From CAYXVF01 sp964468125 (GTDB lineage Bacteria > Myxococcota > XYA12-FULL-58-9 > CAYXVF01): DNA of 64,000 nucleotides. Made by a program: the position numbers and the translations under genes. The stretch is taken from positions 31,628-95,627 of the forward strand of contig CAYXVF010000007.1 of assembly GCA_964468125.1 (NCBI GenBank). The letters run 5' to 3'. Under the pieces are notes generated by a model. It did not search any database, was not told the DNA's origin, and worked only from the letters and a program-made list of their open reading frames with translations. Of the stretch, positions 1-8,547 are shown piece after piece (positions within the stretch are counted from its first letter, which is position 1; every line of letters begins with the position of its first letter).

Positions 1-575
1 GTCTTGCCGACGCGGATCTCTCCGAGCATGCGCGCGAGCTCGTCGCGGAGTGGGCCGGCTTTTCCGCGATCCACCACCTTCGCGATCCCTGCGCCGAAAT
101 CGAGCCCCGCCTCCACGGAAAGCGTCAACAGATCGAGTTGGTAAGGCAGGTCACGCAGAATCAGCGCGTGCCGCTGCTTCACCTTGTCGCGCAGCCAGAC
201 GAAGGGATAGACCGCGCCCAAGACGAAGGTCGCAAGCGACAGCCAGATGGACCAACCGGTGGCGAGAGCGAACCACACGCCAAGGGCAAGCCCCCCGAGG
301 CCCGCGAGCATCGCCCAGAGGAGCAGCTCCGCAGGGCTCAAGCCCTGGAGCCCCCCTGCCATCACGATCGCACGCTTGACCCGCGAGTCGAGCCTCTCAG
401 GCACCACGTGGCCAAACTGGCGCACCCACGTTTCGACGAGGGCCCCTCTGCGTGGGCGATTTCGACGATCCTGTCCCAGGCGCGCGATGGCCACCGCGGC
501 GCGCACCCGCGAGGTCGCATAGTGGGCAAGGAGGAACGCCACCGTGGCGCAGAGGATGGGAACCAAAAGCTCCAT
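1..575 (-). CDS. tadC: TadC-type pilus assembly inner-membrane protein, 3' part outside the window
   Basis: The frame runs off the left edge, so only the first 191 codons are visible; the family is usually about 300 residues. The ATG shares its A with the tadB stop codon (TGATG at 573-577), so translation is probably coupled. Membrane segments are visible at residues 1-20 and about 84-128. The GspF/TadC cytoplasmic domain starts near residue 143 with LPYQLDLLTLSVEAG, a stretch typical of TadC. TadC is known to pair with TadB as the inner-membrane platform on which the TadA ATPase acts to assemble Flp pili. This is the last gene of the leftward tad operon that can be seen. Confidence 0.9.
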   Translation of the reverse strand, partial: MELLVPILCATVAFLLAHYATSRVRAAVAIARLGQDRRNRPRRGALVETWVRQFGHVVPERLDSRVKRAIVMAGGLQGLSPAELLLWAMLAGLGGLALGVWFALATGWSIWLSLATFVLGAVYPFVWLRDKVKQRHALILRDLPYQLDLLTLSVEAGLDFGAGIAKVVDRGKAGPLRDELARMLGEIRVGK

Positions 576-1417
576 CACACGCGCACCGCAATGACACGCC
601 GAATGAACAACGCGCCACACGCCTCCATCAACACGACCAACGCGATCATCGTGTAGCCGAACCAGTGGCTCAACATCGGCCGAGTGAGGTCCGGTCGGAT
701 CGCGTCAAAGGCGAGCCATACCAGGACCGGCATCGCGCCAATCACGACCCCCTGGAGCCGGCCTTGCGCCGTGAGCGCACGGATACGTCCTTCGATCCGG
801 AAGCGTTCCCGGATTGTGCTCGCGATCCGGTCGAACATCTCCGCTAGGTTGCCACCGAGTGACCTCGCCGTATTGACCGCGGTCACGACGAGCAACAGAT
901 CATCGCTGCCGACCCGGCCCGCGAGATTCTCGAGCGCTTCTTCCGTGCTCGCGCCGAGGCGAATCTCCCGCACGGTGAGACCGAACTCCTGCGACAAGGG
1001 TGCGGAGGCTGTACGCCCCGTCTCCTCGAGCGCCTGCTGAAAGGTCATCCCCGCCCGGAGGGCCGCTGCGAGGCCGCCGAGCGCGTCGACGAGCTGGCGC
1101 TCGAAGAGTTTGATGCGACGGGCCCGATAGAAGCGGACGAGCAGGGTCGGGCTAGCCGCCCCAAATCCGACGAGGACGACCGTGACAACGGGGCCAAAGA
1201 GCAAGAGGCCCAGTGCCGCCCCCAAGGCCGTGATCGCCACCGTGAGGATCACGAGCTGACGCGGCCCGACGAAGAAGAACATTTCCGAGAGGTCGCTCAC
1301 CCGCCGAGCCAGGTAGCGCTCCTCGTACTGGGCAAAGGCGCGCCGGAGCACGTCGATGACGACCACCGTGAGAAAGAAGACCGCGCCCGCGGTCATGAGA
1401 AGAACGAGCACGTCCAT
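575..1417 (-). CDS. tadB: TadB-type pilus assembly inner-membrane protein
   Basis: This 280-residue protein has an N-terminal membrane helix (residues 3-24), a second hydrophobic block (about 53-92), a cytoplasmic GspF domain (about 98-220) and C-terminal membrane helices, the usual TadB layout and size. Motifs such as LGGLAAALRAGMTFQQAL and the ARSLGGNLAEMFDRIA segment are characteristic of type II secretion F / TadB proteins. It would form the platform with TadC. Its start overlaps the cpaB stop by one base (TGATG at 1415-1419). In most tad loci the ATPase tadA stands directly upstream of tadB; here cpaB does. Confidence 0.92.
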   Translation of the reverse strand: MDVLVLLMTAGAVFFLTVVVIDVLRRAFAQYEERYLARRVSDLSEMFFFVGPRQLVILTVAITALGAALGLLLFGPVVTVVLVGFGAASPTLLVRFYRARRIKLFERQLVDALGGLAAALRAGMTFQQALEETGRTASAPLSQEFGLTVREIRLGASTEEALENLAGRVGSDDLLLVVTAVNTARSLGGNLAEMFDRIASTIRERFRIEGRIRALTAQGRLQGVVIGAMPVLVWLAFDAIRPDLTRPMLSHWFGYTMIALVVLMEACGALFIRRVIAVRV

Positions 1418-2247
1418 CAGTTCGGCACCGTCTCGGTCTCGCGGCGGTCGCCGCGAATGATCTCGACCTTGAAGATCTTGGACTGTGTCTTCGAGATCCG
1501 TTTCGAGCGCTCACCGGTGAGCAGGGTCTGGAGAGTCGTACGACCTTCTCCGAGGTCATAGATCTCGTTGTCCTCCGGCGAACGCAGCGTGAGGTAAAGC
1601 TGGCCGAGCTCCTGCCCCAAAAGAAGCATCTCCGCCGCCTCCGGGAGCACGTGCAGGGTGACCGTGTTGTAGGCGCGCTCCGCCTCGCTCAAAAGCCTCC
1701 GGTTCGTGCGACCCCCGATCCTTCCCGTTGCGAGGACGATCACGTTCTGAAGCATCGTGACCGCGGCCATGTCCCGCCTCCCGTCGCGAAAAACGCCGAG
1801 CACGTCGACCCGGTCGCCCGGCTCGATCCAGTGGTGCACAGAGCTTTCCGGGCTGACGCGTACGGACACGGCACGCCCCTTCTCCTGAATCGTACTCGAG
1901 AGCTTCTGATCACCGGCGAGCGTGTGAATGTGCGAGTAGAGAAGCACGTCACCCGCGAGCATGGGCGTTCCGAGCTTTCGGCCCACCACCGGCGCGCGAT
2001 TGAAGTCTTCTACCGTGACCACCGACCGCGTCACTGAGCGGCGCGGCAAGGTGCCTACCGCCAATGCTTCGCGGGTCAGGGTATCGCCGACCTGCAAATC
2101 GCGGTTCGCGACGATCACCTCCACCGGGTCCCAACCGCGGGTAATCGCCTCGCGCTGCTTCTTGACGAGCAAGTAAGCCACGACACCGGCGAGAACCGCG
2201 AAGACCGCGGCAATGATGAGGGGAGTACGTCCTTGCAGCATGGTCAT
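1417..2247 (-). CDS. cpaB: CpaB/RcpC-like Flp pilus assembly protein
   Basis: A 276-residue protein with one N-terminal membrane anchor (residues 9-27) followed by a SAF domain (about 42-110, with VIVANRDLQVGDTLT) and an RcpC-like periplasmic region. CpaB/RcpC proteins act in the periplasm and work with the secretin of the Tad machine. No secretin, TadZ or TadA gene lies between this gene and tadB, so those parts must be encoded beyond the left edge or elsewhere. An internal ATG two codons downstream is an equally possible start. It begins one base after the stop of the upstream prepilin-like gene. Confidence 0.88.
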   Translation of the reverse strand: MTMLQGRTPLIIAAVFAVLAGVVAYLLVKKQREAITRGWDPVEVIVANRDLQVGDTLTREALAVGTLPRRSVTRSVVTVEDFNRAPVVGRKLGTPMLAGDVLLYSHIHTLAGDQKLSSTIQEKGRAVSVRVSPESSVHHWIEPGDRVDVLGVFRDGRRDMAAVTMLQNVIVLATGRIGGRTNRRLLSEAERAYNTVTLHVLPEAAEMLLLGQELGQLYLTLRSPEDNEIYDLGEGRTTLQTLLTGERSKRISKTQSKIFKVEIIRGDRRETETVPN

Positions 2248-2248
2248 C

Positions 2249-2452
2249 TCACGGAATGGGCAAGCTCAGGCCCGTGTGAATGGAATCGATGTAGATGTCG
2301 AAGGTGTTGACGAAGAGTCCAAAGACCGAGACGCGCCCGGCGCCGTCGGGTTCGGGCAGGTAAGGCACAAAGAGTACGACCGCCATCATCAGGAGGAGCA
2401 GGCCGTACTCCGTGGTGGCTTGGCCGCGTTCACTCTCATGGATTCGTTTCAT
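2249..2452 (-). CDS. Short Flp/TadE-like prepilin (67 aa)
   Basis: This small gene starts with MKRIHESERGQATTEYG and has a 16-residue hydrophobic helix right after it. The G|QATTEY junction (residues 10-16) fits the Flp-type prepilin peptidase site, a Gly before the cut and a Glu-Tyr pair at +5/+6. It starts in an ATGA overlap with the upstream gene (2449-2452), which fixes the start against longer readings of the frame. After the helix come about 37 polar residues with no recognised family. It could be the major pilin or a minor pseudopilin; with no other Flp candidate visible its role is open. Confidence 0.72.
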   Translation of the reverse strand: MKRIHESERGQATTEYGLLLLMMAVVLFVPYLPEPDGAGRVSVFGLFVNTFDIYIDSIHTGLSLPIP

Positions 2453-3132
2453 CGTCGCGCCTCCCATCGCAGGGTGGCCGTGCTCTTCGCCTGCCCTGCT
2501 TCCTCGTCGCTGTAGACCGCGAGGTCGAGGTTCTCCTCCCCGTCGCCGAAGGAGGCGAACGCCCGCCGTCCATCTGAGAGTTGCGCGCGGGCCGGACCAA
2601 AGCGCTCTCCGTATCGCTCGATCAACGCATCGCCCTCGACCCTGCAACTCAGAGTCACAACCTCGCGCACTACCGCACCGTCGCGGCTCGCGCTGTGGTG
2701 GAGGGGCTCGCAGCTCTCGTCGATCGGAGCGCGTACGGTGTAGCCGCCCTCTCCAAAGAAACGACGACTCACCCACGCCACGGAGACCTTGCCCTGGCGA
2801 GCGACCACGACGCTGCGACGCTCGTCACCGTCGGACGCGGTCAAGAGCTCCTCCTCTTCGTTGTAGCGGCGACTCACCACAAACCCCTCGCCGCGCCAGA
2901 CCGCTTCGTAGTGCTCGACGATGGTGATCGGGTCGTCCATGCTCAGGAAGTAGGCGAGCTGTCGCTCATCACCATTGAGACGAACCCCTTCCCCGGCAGA
3001 CAGGAGCCGATGCTCCGGGTAGTAGGCCCAGCGCAGATCGACCGGTGCACGACCGTCGCGGGCGGCGGCCACACCAGCGAGTGCCGCGAGCGCGCATCCG
3101 GCGAGGAGCACCATCGGAAAAGTACGGATCAT
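2449..3132 (-). CDS. Secreted protein of unknown function inside the tad operon
   Basis: A 227-residue protein with a clear Sec signal peptide (MIRTFPMVLLAGCALAALAG, cleavage probably near AAA-RD). The start is set by a very good ribosome-binding site (AGGAGGTG, 8 bases upstream) and an ATGA overlap with the TadE-like gene upstream. The mature part is charged, about 200 residues, with one cysteine pair (SCEPL and LSCRV) that could form a disulphide. No family is recognised. Its position between TadE-like and prepilin genes, coupled on both sides, suggests a periplasmic or extracellular pilus-related role, but that is inference from context alone. Confidence 0.8.
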   Translation of the reverse strand: MIRTFPMVLLAGCALAALAGVAAARDGRAPVDLRWAYYPEHRLLSAGEGVRLNGDERQLAYFLSMDDPITIVEHYEAVWRGEGFVVSRRYNEEEELLTASDGDERRSVVVARQGKVSVAWVSRRFFGEGGYTVRAPIDESCEPLHHSASRDGAVVREVVTLSCRVEGDALIERYGERFGPARAQLSDGRRAFASFGDGEENLDLAVYSDEEAGQAKSTATLRWEARR

Positions 3133-4256
3133 CGACACCTCCTGGATTGGGCATCGGCGCACCCCATGAATGCGTTGCCTCGAGCGTTCAGGGCCTCGAG
3201 CATGTTGCTGCAGAGATCGCGGGGGTTGTCGAAAATCGGCAAGGTCTCGAACGACGTCACCGCGCCGTCCTCCTGTAGCTGCCCGCGCGAGACCCCGGTA
3301 CGGCTGAAGGGATTGAACTGCCCGGCGAGCTCTTCGTAGCGTTCGCGATCAACCGCAACGCAGGAGCGGGCGTCGAGATAGGGGCGCGACACGACGTAGC
3401 GTCCCGCGTCCTTCGCCCCAACGAGGCCGAGAAGCCCACCCACCAGACCTCCGCCGGGAAGAACCTTCGGTGCCTCATCGTGAAAGCGCTCGACGACGTG
3501 CGCAAAGGCGCGCCGCGACTCGACCGACTCACTGGGCAGAACCGAGTAGCCGCTGTTGATTCGCCAGCTGTCCACGAGGAGCGTGGAGTCAACCGGCTGC
3601 CCTTCGTCGCGAAGCTCCCGTCCCTGCTGCCCCTGCACCACCGGGGTGAGGTCAAAGCGCGAAACCTCGGCGAGCGCAGCGAATCGTTCCCGGTCAGAGG
3701 CGCGCACCGGCGCAAGAATGCGAACGGAGCCGCGGCCGGTGACGAGACCGCGGTCGTTTAACCCGGCCCGTTGAAAGAAGCCCGCCGCGATGTCGTTCGT
3801 AGAGCCTCCCAATCCCAGCGCTCCGAGGATGAGAGACACGGTCGCGTTCGGCGCGGGGATCTCGAGGTTGGCCACGTCGGGAAGCACCGGCGCGCGCTCC
3901 TGGCGAGCTGCCGTCGGGAGCATCACCGCCGAGACGCTTTGCCGTGCCTGACCTGGAAGAAGCCTCGTGCGTGCCGCGTCGAGATCGAGATAAAGCGCAC
4001 CGACGCGGTCCCGCACGCGATCCCTGGCCTCGTTGAACTTCTCCGTATGCCTGGCGTTTTGACTCTCATAGTCCGAAAGGGGCTCTTGCGCGAAGGCCCA
4101 GGTATTGAATCGCGCGATCTCCTGGGACTTGAGCTTAAAGAGGCCGACATCGATCAGGTAGACGGAGCCGTAGAACACGCCGATGAGAAGCGGCATGATC
4201 AAAGCGAACTCGGTCAACGCGGAGCCGCGCTCGTATTTCTCCGTTCGCCCTCTCAT
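3129..4256 (-). CDS. TadE/TadG-like pseudopilin (long form)
   Basis: The 375-residue product starts with a short basic head and the motif ERGSALTEFALIMPLLIG, the TadE-type prepilin signal and membrane helix (residues 9-34). The large remainder is predicted to lie outside the membrane and includes low-complexity turns and two C-terminal cysteines (CSNML, GCADAQ). TadE-like pseudopilins are cleaved by the TadV peptidase and are needed for pilus biogenesis; this one is much longer than classic TadE. It overlaps the TadG-like gene by one base (TGATG at 4254-4258). Confidence 0.82.
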   Translation of the reverse strand: MRGRTEKYERGSALTEFALIMPLLIGVFYGSVYLIDVGLFKLKSQEIARFNTWAFAQEPLSDYESQNARHTEKFNEARDRVRDRVGALYLDLDAARTRLLPGQARQSVSAVMLPTAARQERAPVLPDVANLEIPAPNATVSLILGALGLGGSTNDIAAGFFQRAGLNDRGLVTGRGSVRILAPVRASDRERFAALAEVSRFDLTPVVQGQQGRELRDEGQPVDSTLLVDSWRINSGYSVLPSESVESRRAFAHVVERFHDEAPKVLPGGGLVGGLLGLVGAKDAGRYVVSRPYLDARSCVAVDRERYEELAGQFNPFSRTGVSRGQLQEDGAVTSFETLPIFDNPRDLCSNMLEALNARGNAFMGCADAQSRRCR

Positions 4257-5908
4257 CAGAACATCATCGTGTTGTCGGCGAAGAAGTCTGCGATCACACC
4301 GCTCAATCCCAGGCTACCCAGGAGTCTGTCGGTCACGACACTCTTTGGCGCAAGGCGAGCGCCCCAGTAGGGATTGAAGAGATTCGGCGGCTCCCGCCAG
4401 GCACCAGGGCGATGGTAGTAGACCTGCGCGCGGGCAATCGCGTTGACCCCACGAAGCGCTCCCGTCCCCAGGAGCCCGTCTTCCCCGATGCGCGCGTCGA
4501 GACTCGCCACTTCTTCGCCGCGCCGGATCTCGAAGCTCAGATCCGACCCGGATTCCATTTCCCCCGGCGTCTTGTTCAAGAACACCCAAACGTCGGGCTG
4601 GTTGTAGTCGCGCACACCGTCAGCGGCGGCGTCGCTCTTCGACTTGAACCGAAAGTAGCGGCCGAGGCCTCGCCACTGGAGCCGCTGGCCGAACTCGTTC
4701 TCGTCGACGCATTGGAAGCCCGCCGCGTCTGGATCGCTCACCAGGGTAAAGAGCCTGGCTCCGAGAAAACCGGTGCTACCGTAGTCGTCGGGCTTCTCGT
4801 AGCGGCAGTAGCGATAGCCATCGCGGCCGGACTGCAGACTCGCAAAACCATCCCGCGCCGCGCGCGCGAGCGCAGGAATCGTCAAGATTCCGGTGCGAAT
4901 GTCTTTCGAGGCCATCACCTCGCCGCGGGAGAGAAACGACGCTTCGTCCGCGCTGCGACCGGTATCCTCGAGCGTGTTCTCGTCGCCGAGACGAGTTAGG
5001 AGCTTCGAGGTCCCCTCGAATTGCAGGCCCGCAAAACCGGTCGCGAGCTCGTTGAGGCGTTCGCTGAGCCGCTTGCCCGCGCGTCGAGTGGACTTCTCCT
5101 GCGTCACCGATTCGAGCAGCTCGAGGGGCTCGGTGATCTCGTCGAGGATCCCGTTGCGCCACACGATCGTTCGCTGCCGCGCACCCGCAGCGAAGCGCGA
5201 CGCATTGATCACCTCTGCAAACGCCCGCTTTGATTCCGGAGACTTTTGGAGCGCCCCCGGGTCGAAGGCGTCGATGTAGGCGTACACGTTGTAGGCGTTG
5301 AACGCGTAGGAGAGTGGGTGCAAACGCGCCCGCGGATCGTTTGCTTCGGCGATCTCTGGAGCTCCTTCGAGCAGGCGAGCGGTAGTGCTCGCCACCATGC
5401 CCGCCGCCATCGCGGTGTAGAGGGTGCTGAAGGCTGGCTCGCTCGCAAGTGCGGCCTCGAGGGCCGTCAGCTTCACCTCCAGCAAACCCGCCCGCACCTC
5501 GTAGACCGCTTGCAGCGATTGGCCGATGCCTTCGAGCGCCGAACCGGCGCTCGCGGTGAAGGGGATCGCGCTCAAGAAGCGACCGTAGGAGGTCGTGATG
5601 TCTCCGAGGTATCCGATGACCCCCACCGAGTAAGTCGAGCGCGAGACTTCTGCGTGCAGCTCGAGCAGCTCGAGCTGTCGAGCGGCGATCGCGCGGTTGC
5701 TGAAAGCGATGAAGTTGAAGCTCCGCGCAGACTGAGTGGCGAGCGAGTAGGCCGATGCATCGGCTGCGTTTTGCAGGGTGATCTTCTCGTAGACGGCGCG
5801 AGAGAAGTTGTAGGAAGTGTACATGCCGATCGCGAGGATCACGAGGGCTACAACCCCAAGTAGCGCCACCTGGCCGCGTTCGCGACGCGATGCTCGTCGC
5901 AAGCTCAT
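4256..5908 (-). CDS. TadG-like Flp pilus-associated protein
   Basis: A 550-residue protein beginning MSLRRASRRERGQVALL with a single N-terminal membrane helix (about residues 14-36) followed by KITLQNAADASAYSLATQSA, the conserved TadG segment just after the anchor. The rest is a long extracytoplasmic domain without recognised subdomains. The start at 5908 is chosen over an ATG 24 bases upstream because it has a GGAGAAG site at good distance and forms an ATGA overlap with the upstream gene (5905-5908). TadG-like proteins are thought to anchor or decorate the pilus or act in adhesion. Confidence 0.84.
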   Translation of the reverse strand: MSLRRASRRERGQVALLGVVALVILAIGMYTSYNFSRAVYEKITLQNAADASAYSLATQSARSFNFIAFSNRAIAARQLELLELHAEVSRSTYSVGVIGYLGDITTSYGRFLSAIPFTASAGSALEGIGQSLQAVYEVRAGLLEVKLTALEAALASEPAFSTLYTAMAAGMVASTTARLLEGAPEIAEANDPRARLHPLSYAFNAYNVYAYIDAFDPGALQKSPESKRAFAEVINASRFAAGARQRTIVWRNGILDEITEPLELLESVTQEKSTRRAGKRLSERLNELATGFAGLQFEGTSKLLTRLGDENTLEDTGRSADEASFLSRGEVMASKDIRTGILTIPALARAARDGFASLQSGRDGYRYCRYEKPDDYGSTGFLGARLFTLVSDPDAAGFQCVDENEFGQRLQWRGLGRYFRFKSKSDAAADGVRDYNQPDVWVFLNKTPGEMESGSDLSFEIRRGEEVASLDARIGEDGLLGTGALRGVNAIARAQVYYHRPGAWREPPNLFNPYWGARLAPKSVVTDRLLGSLGLSGVIADFFADNTMMF

Positions 5909-6885
5909 GGTGCTTCTCCGAGGCTGAACCACACGGGCTCGCGGCGGTTGTCCTCAAACAAATTCGACTGCATCTGCATGGCGTAGCTTGCGCGCAGAGG
6001 CAGGAGATAGAGGTCGTGGCGCTCGGCGAGCCATCGCAGGGTCCGCACTTCCTTGAGCCACTGGCTGGTCGTGAAGAAATCGTCGATGGGTCCGTCGCCG
6101 TCCGAAGAGCGCACCGCGTCCGACAACGTGCGCCCATCGCTCAGGCGCGTCTCGAGCTGCACCCAGTCACCCAGGTCGCTATTGAACGTCCGGCTATGCA
6201 GAAGCTCCTGCGCGAGCCAGAGCTCGAAGAGAATCCGGTTCACGAGCGGGATCCGCAGCGGATAGAGCACACGCACCTCGAGGGCGAGCGTGCCGAGCCC
6301 GTCGGGCGTGTTGGGATCGGCGAACATCGCCACGTCGTCAAAGTCGATCTCGCCGCTCGGGTAGCGCAGGGGCGCGCGCGGATCGACCGATTCGGAGAGG
6401 CGCGCCTGTCGGCTCGCCCACTCCCGAGCCGCCTCGAACTCTTCGCGGGTCGGGCGGGTCACGGCGACTTCGATGAGGGAGATGTCCTGAGCGAGCCCGG
6501 CGATCTCGACGCCCAGCAGATCGCCGGCGAGACGCTCCACGGTGGCGGTGCCCGTGTCCACAGCCTCGGTGATCTCAGCGGCAGCTTTGACCTTGGCCCA
6601 CGTTGCGAGATAGCGGCCGGCGTCATCCGTGCGATCGTAGAGGGGCAAGGTCGCCACCAGCGCGGCGTTGCGCATGACGTTCCAGTCCGCGTTGTGCACG
6701 ATGCCCGCGCGGGTCGCGCAGTAGGCGGCGTATTCGGTGAGAATGCGACCGTGCTGCACGAGCATCAGCTGCAGCGCGCCGAGGGCGGCGAAGATCATCA
6801 CGGGCATGATGATCGCCGTCTCGACCAGTGCTTGGCCGCGCTCGCCGCGGCGACCGCGACCCGTATGGGACCCAAGGCTCTTCAA
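5905..6885 (-). CDS. TadE-like pseudopilin, first gene of the visible tad operon
   Basis: A 326-residue protein with a basic N-terminus, the prepilin-like motif GERGQALVETAIIMPVM (residues 14-30) and one membrane helix to about residue 45, then a large exported domain. This is the TadE family arrangement with a long C-terminal extension. It is the most upstream gene of the leftward operon; its start lies 330 bases from the divergent cytochrome gene, so the operon promoter should lie in 6886-7215. Seven downstream genes follow with overlaps or one-base gaps, so a single transcript is likely. Confidence 0.84.
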   Translation of the reverse strand: MKSLGSHTGRGRRGERGQALVETAIIMPVMIFAALGALQLMLVQHGRILTEYAAYCATRAGIVHNADWNVMRNAALVATLPLYDRTDDAGRYLATWAKVKAAAEITEAVDTGTATVERLAGDLLGVEIAGLAQDISLIEVAVTRPTREEFEAAREWASRQARLSESVDPRAPLRYPSGEIDFDDVAMFADPNTPDGLGTLALEVRVLYPLRIPLVNRILFELWLAQELLHSRTFNSDLGDWVQLETRLSDGRTLSDAVRSSDGDGPIDDFFTTSQWLKEVRTLRWLAERHDLYLLPLRASYAMQMQSNLFEDNRREPVWFSLGEAP

Positions 6886-7215
6886 TGACCTACTTCCTGA
6901 CGAGGCGCCCCGCCGGCGAAGGCGGACGCGCTCCCTTTCCTTATCGGCACCGGCAGGTGCGCTGGTGCGTGAGTCCGGCGATCGAAAACCGAGCTAAACG
7001 CCTGATTTTTGGTGGATTTCCACAGGGCTGGGCGGAGCCCAGGGCCCGCCCGGTCGAGCTGCACGCCGCGCCCGTCGCCGATCTGTGGTGGCCTGTCCAC
7101 AGATGTGTTCGACATCCTACAGGGACACACCACACTTTTTGCCGCCGATCGCGGTTTTCCGGGCCTTCTGACGTGGGTGGGTGATGGTCCGATGTTTGCA
7201 GAACCTTTCCGCGGC
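6886..7215. other. Divergent intergenic region between the tad operon and the exported haem cluster
   Basis: No convincing coding frame was found in these 330 bases. They should hold the promoters of both flanking operons. Visible structure: a short GC hairpin (CTGGGC-GGA-GCCCAG, 7028-7042) and a perfect 8+8 inverted repeat at 7081-7104, listed separately. Clear sigma-70 -35/-10 pairs could not be picked out for either direction. Confidence 0.6.
7081..7104. promoter_or_regulatory. Perfect operator-like inverted repeat
   Basis: ATCTGTGG and CCACAGAT form perfect 8-base arms around an 8-base spacer. The site lies 112 bases upstream of the cytochrome lipoprotein start and about 196 bases upstream of the TadE-like start. 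Size and symmetry fit a dimeric regulator site; an RNA hairpin is the alternative. No regulator gene is adjacent. Confidence 0.45.
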
Positions 7216-8511
7216 ATGGATCGTTCCAAACTGAGAGTCTCATCATTCGCGCTCGCGCTGTCGGTGACGGTCGGCTGTGGCGTCGAATGGGTGGACGTAG
7301 AAGGAAGCGCTGTCGACTCGAGCCTCTTTGTCCCGAACGGGAGCACCGGCGGGGAGCAGAACGCGGGCGGCAACGACAACGACTCGGCGCTCGACTGTCC
7401 CGTCGACGAGCAGGCCGAATGGTCACGCTCGGGCTATCACGATTTCCTCCAGGCGAATTGCGGCCTCTGCCACCTCTTCGGTGAGCCCGCCACCGGCGCC
7501 TTCGCAGACCCGGACCTCTCTGTCGCATACTCCGAGTATTCGCTGCGCCCGGAGCAGGTCGTCGAGTTTTCGCTGAGCGCCACGCACAAGCCACCGTTCA
7601 CGGGCCCGCATCTGCAGCCTGAGCTCGATGCGATCCTCGACGACTGGGAGGCGGTGCTGGGGCGCGTTGCCGCATGCGAGGCCGCGGAAGCGGAGAACAC
7701 GAACGACACGGAGTCACCCGGCGAGGAGCCTCGGGAAATCGTCACCGACCCGCTACTCGCGACCGTTGTCGAGTTCACCGCCCCGCTCGCCATGAACGCG
7801 ACCGAAGAGGGGGTCACGCTGAGCTGGGAGCTCGCGAGCGCGCTGACGAGCGTCACGACGCCGGCGAGCCTCACCGACGTCGTCTTCGAGCTGACGGTTC
7901 GCACGGTGGAGACCGCCACCGGGCAGCGCGCCTACCTGTTCTCCTCCCCCACCTTCAGCACGGGACCGCAGGCACTGAGCTTTGGCCGAATCGAAGTCCG
8001 CGTAAATGCCGCTAGGCCGAGCAGCGCGACGACCTTTCACAGCCTCGCGATCGCCGTTCCTTCAACGAGCACGATGACCGCGACCACCTCGGCGATGCCG
8101 GTCCCCTTCGACTTCAGCGCGAGCGACACCCTCGAGGTGGGCTTTGGCTTCATCAACGCCATCGACGACTTCGATCCCACCGAGCCTCCGCCGGTGGGTG
8201 GCGGAGACGACCCAGTCGGCGGCGGTGCTGATCCGGTTCCCGGCGTCACCTTCGCAACACTGAGCACCGGCGACGGGGTCTTCGCCCTCGAGTGCGTGAG
8301 TTGCCATTCAGCGGCGAATCCTGCTGGCGGACTCGATCTCACGAGCTACATGAGCACGCTCATGACGGTCACACCGAACGACCCGGATGCGAGCACGCTC
8401 GTGCAGCGCATGGAAGACCCAATGAACCCGATGCCACCAGCGGGGCTCTTGCCCCAGGCAATGATCGATAGCGTCCGCGAATGGATCGCATCAGGAGCAC
8501 CTGAGGGCTGA
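7216..8511 (+). CDS. Dihaem c-type cytochrome lipoprotein
   Basis: The 431-residue product has a lipoprotein-like signal (MDRSKLRVSSFALALSVTVG then Cys21; the lipobox is imperfect with Thr at -3). Two covalent haem motifs are visible: CGLCH at residues 82-86 and CVSCH at 360-364. The C-terminal segment with NPMPPAGLLP and EWIASGAPEG is the usual end of planctomycete-type cytochrome c domains that sit next to DUF1592-like proteins. Between them lies a beta-rich region of about 200 residues and a proline/glycine linker. The start at 7216 is chosen because it gives a lipoprotein signal of normal length; an ATG at 7192 is possible. Probable role: electron transfer at the cell surface or periplasm with the next three genes; substrate unknown. 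Confidence 0.78.
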   Translation: MDRSKLRVSSFALALSVTVGCGVEWVDVEGSAVDSSLFVPNGSTGGEQNAGGNDNDSALDCPVDEQAEWSRSGYHDFLQANCGLCHLFGEPATGAFADPDLSVAYSEYSLRPEQVVEFSLSATHKPPFTGPHLQPELDAILDDWEAVLGRVAACEAAEAENTNDTESPGEEPREIVTDPLLATVVEFTAPLAMNATEEGVTLSWELASALTSVTTPASLTDVVFELTVRTVETATGQRAYLFSSPTFSTGPQALSFGRIEVRVNAARPSSATTFHSLAIAVPSTSTMTATTSAMPVPFDFSASDTLEVGFGFINAIDDFDPTEPPPVGGGDDPVGGGADPVPGVTFATLSTGDGVFALECVSCHSAANPAGGLDLTSYMSTLMTVTPNDPDASTLVQRMEDPMNPMPPAGLLPQAMIDSVREWIASGAPEG

Positions 8512-8547
8512 GGCCCTCCGGAGAGACGAGAGAGAGGAGTTGAGATC

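Noticed and set aside
7012..7104. DnaA-box-like sequences (TTTCCACAG, CTGTCCACA)
   Set aside because: Each matches only 7 of 9 positions, there are just two, and part belongs to the ATCTGTGG palindrome; no dnaA, dnaN or gidA nearby, so an origin is not supported.
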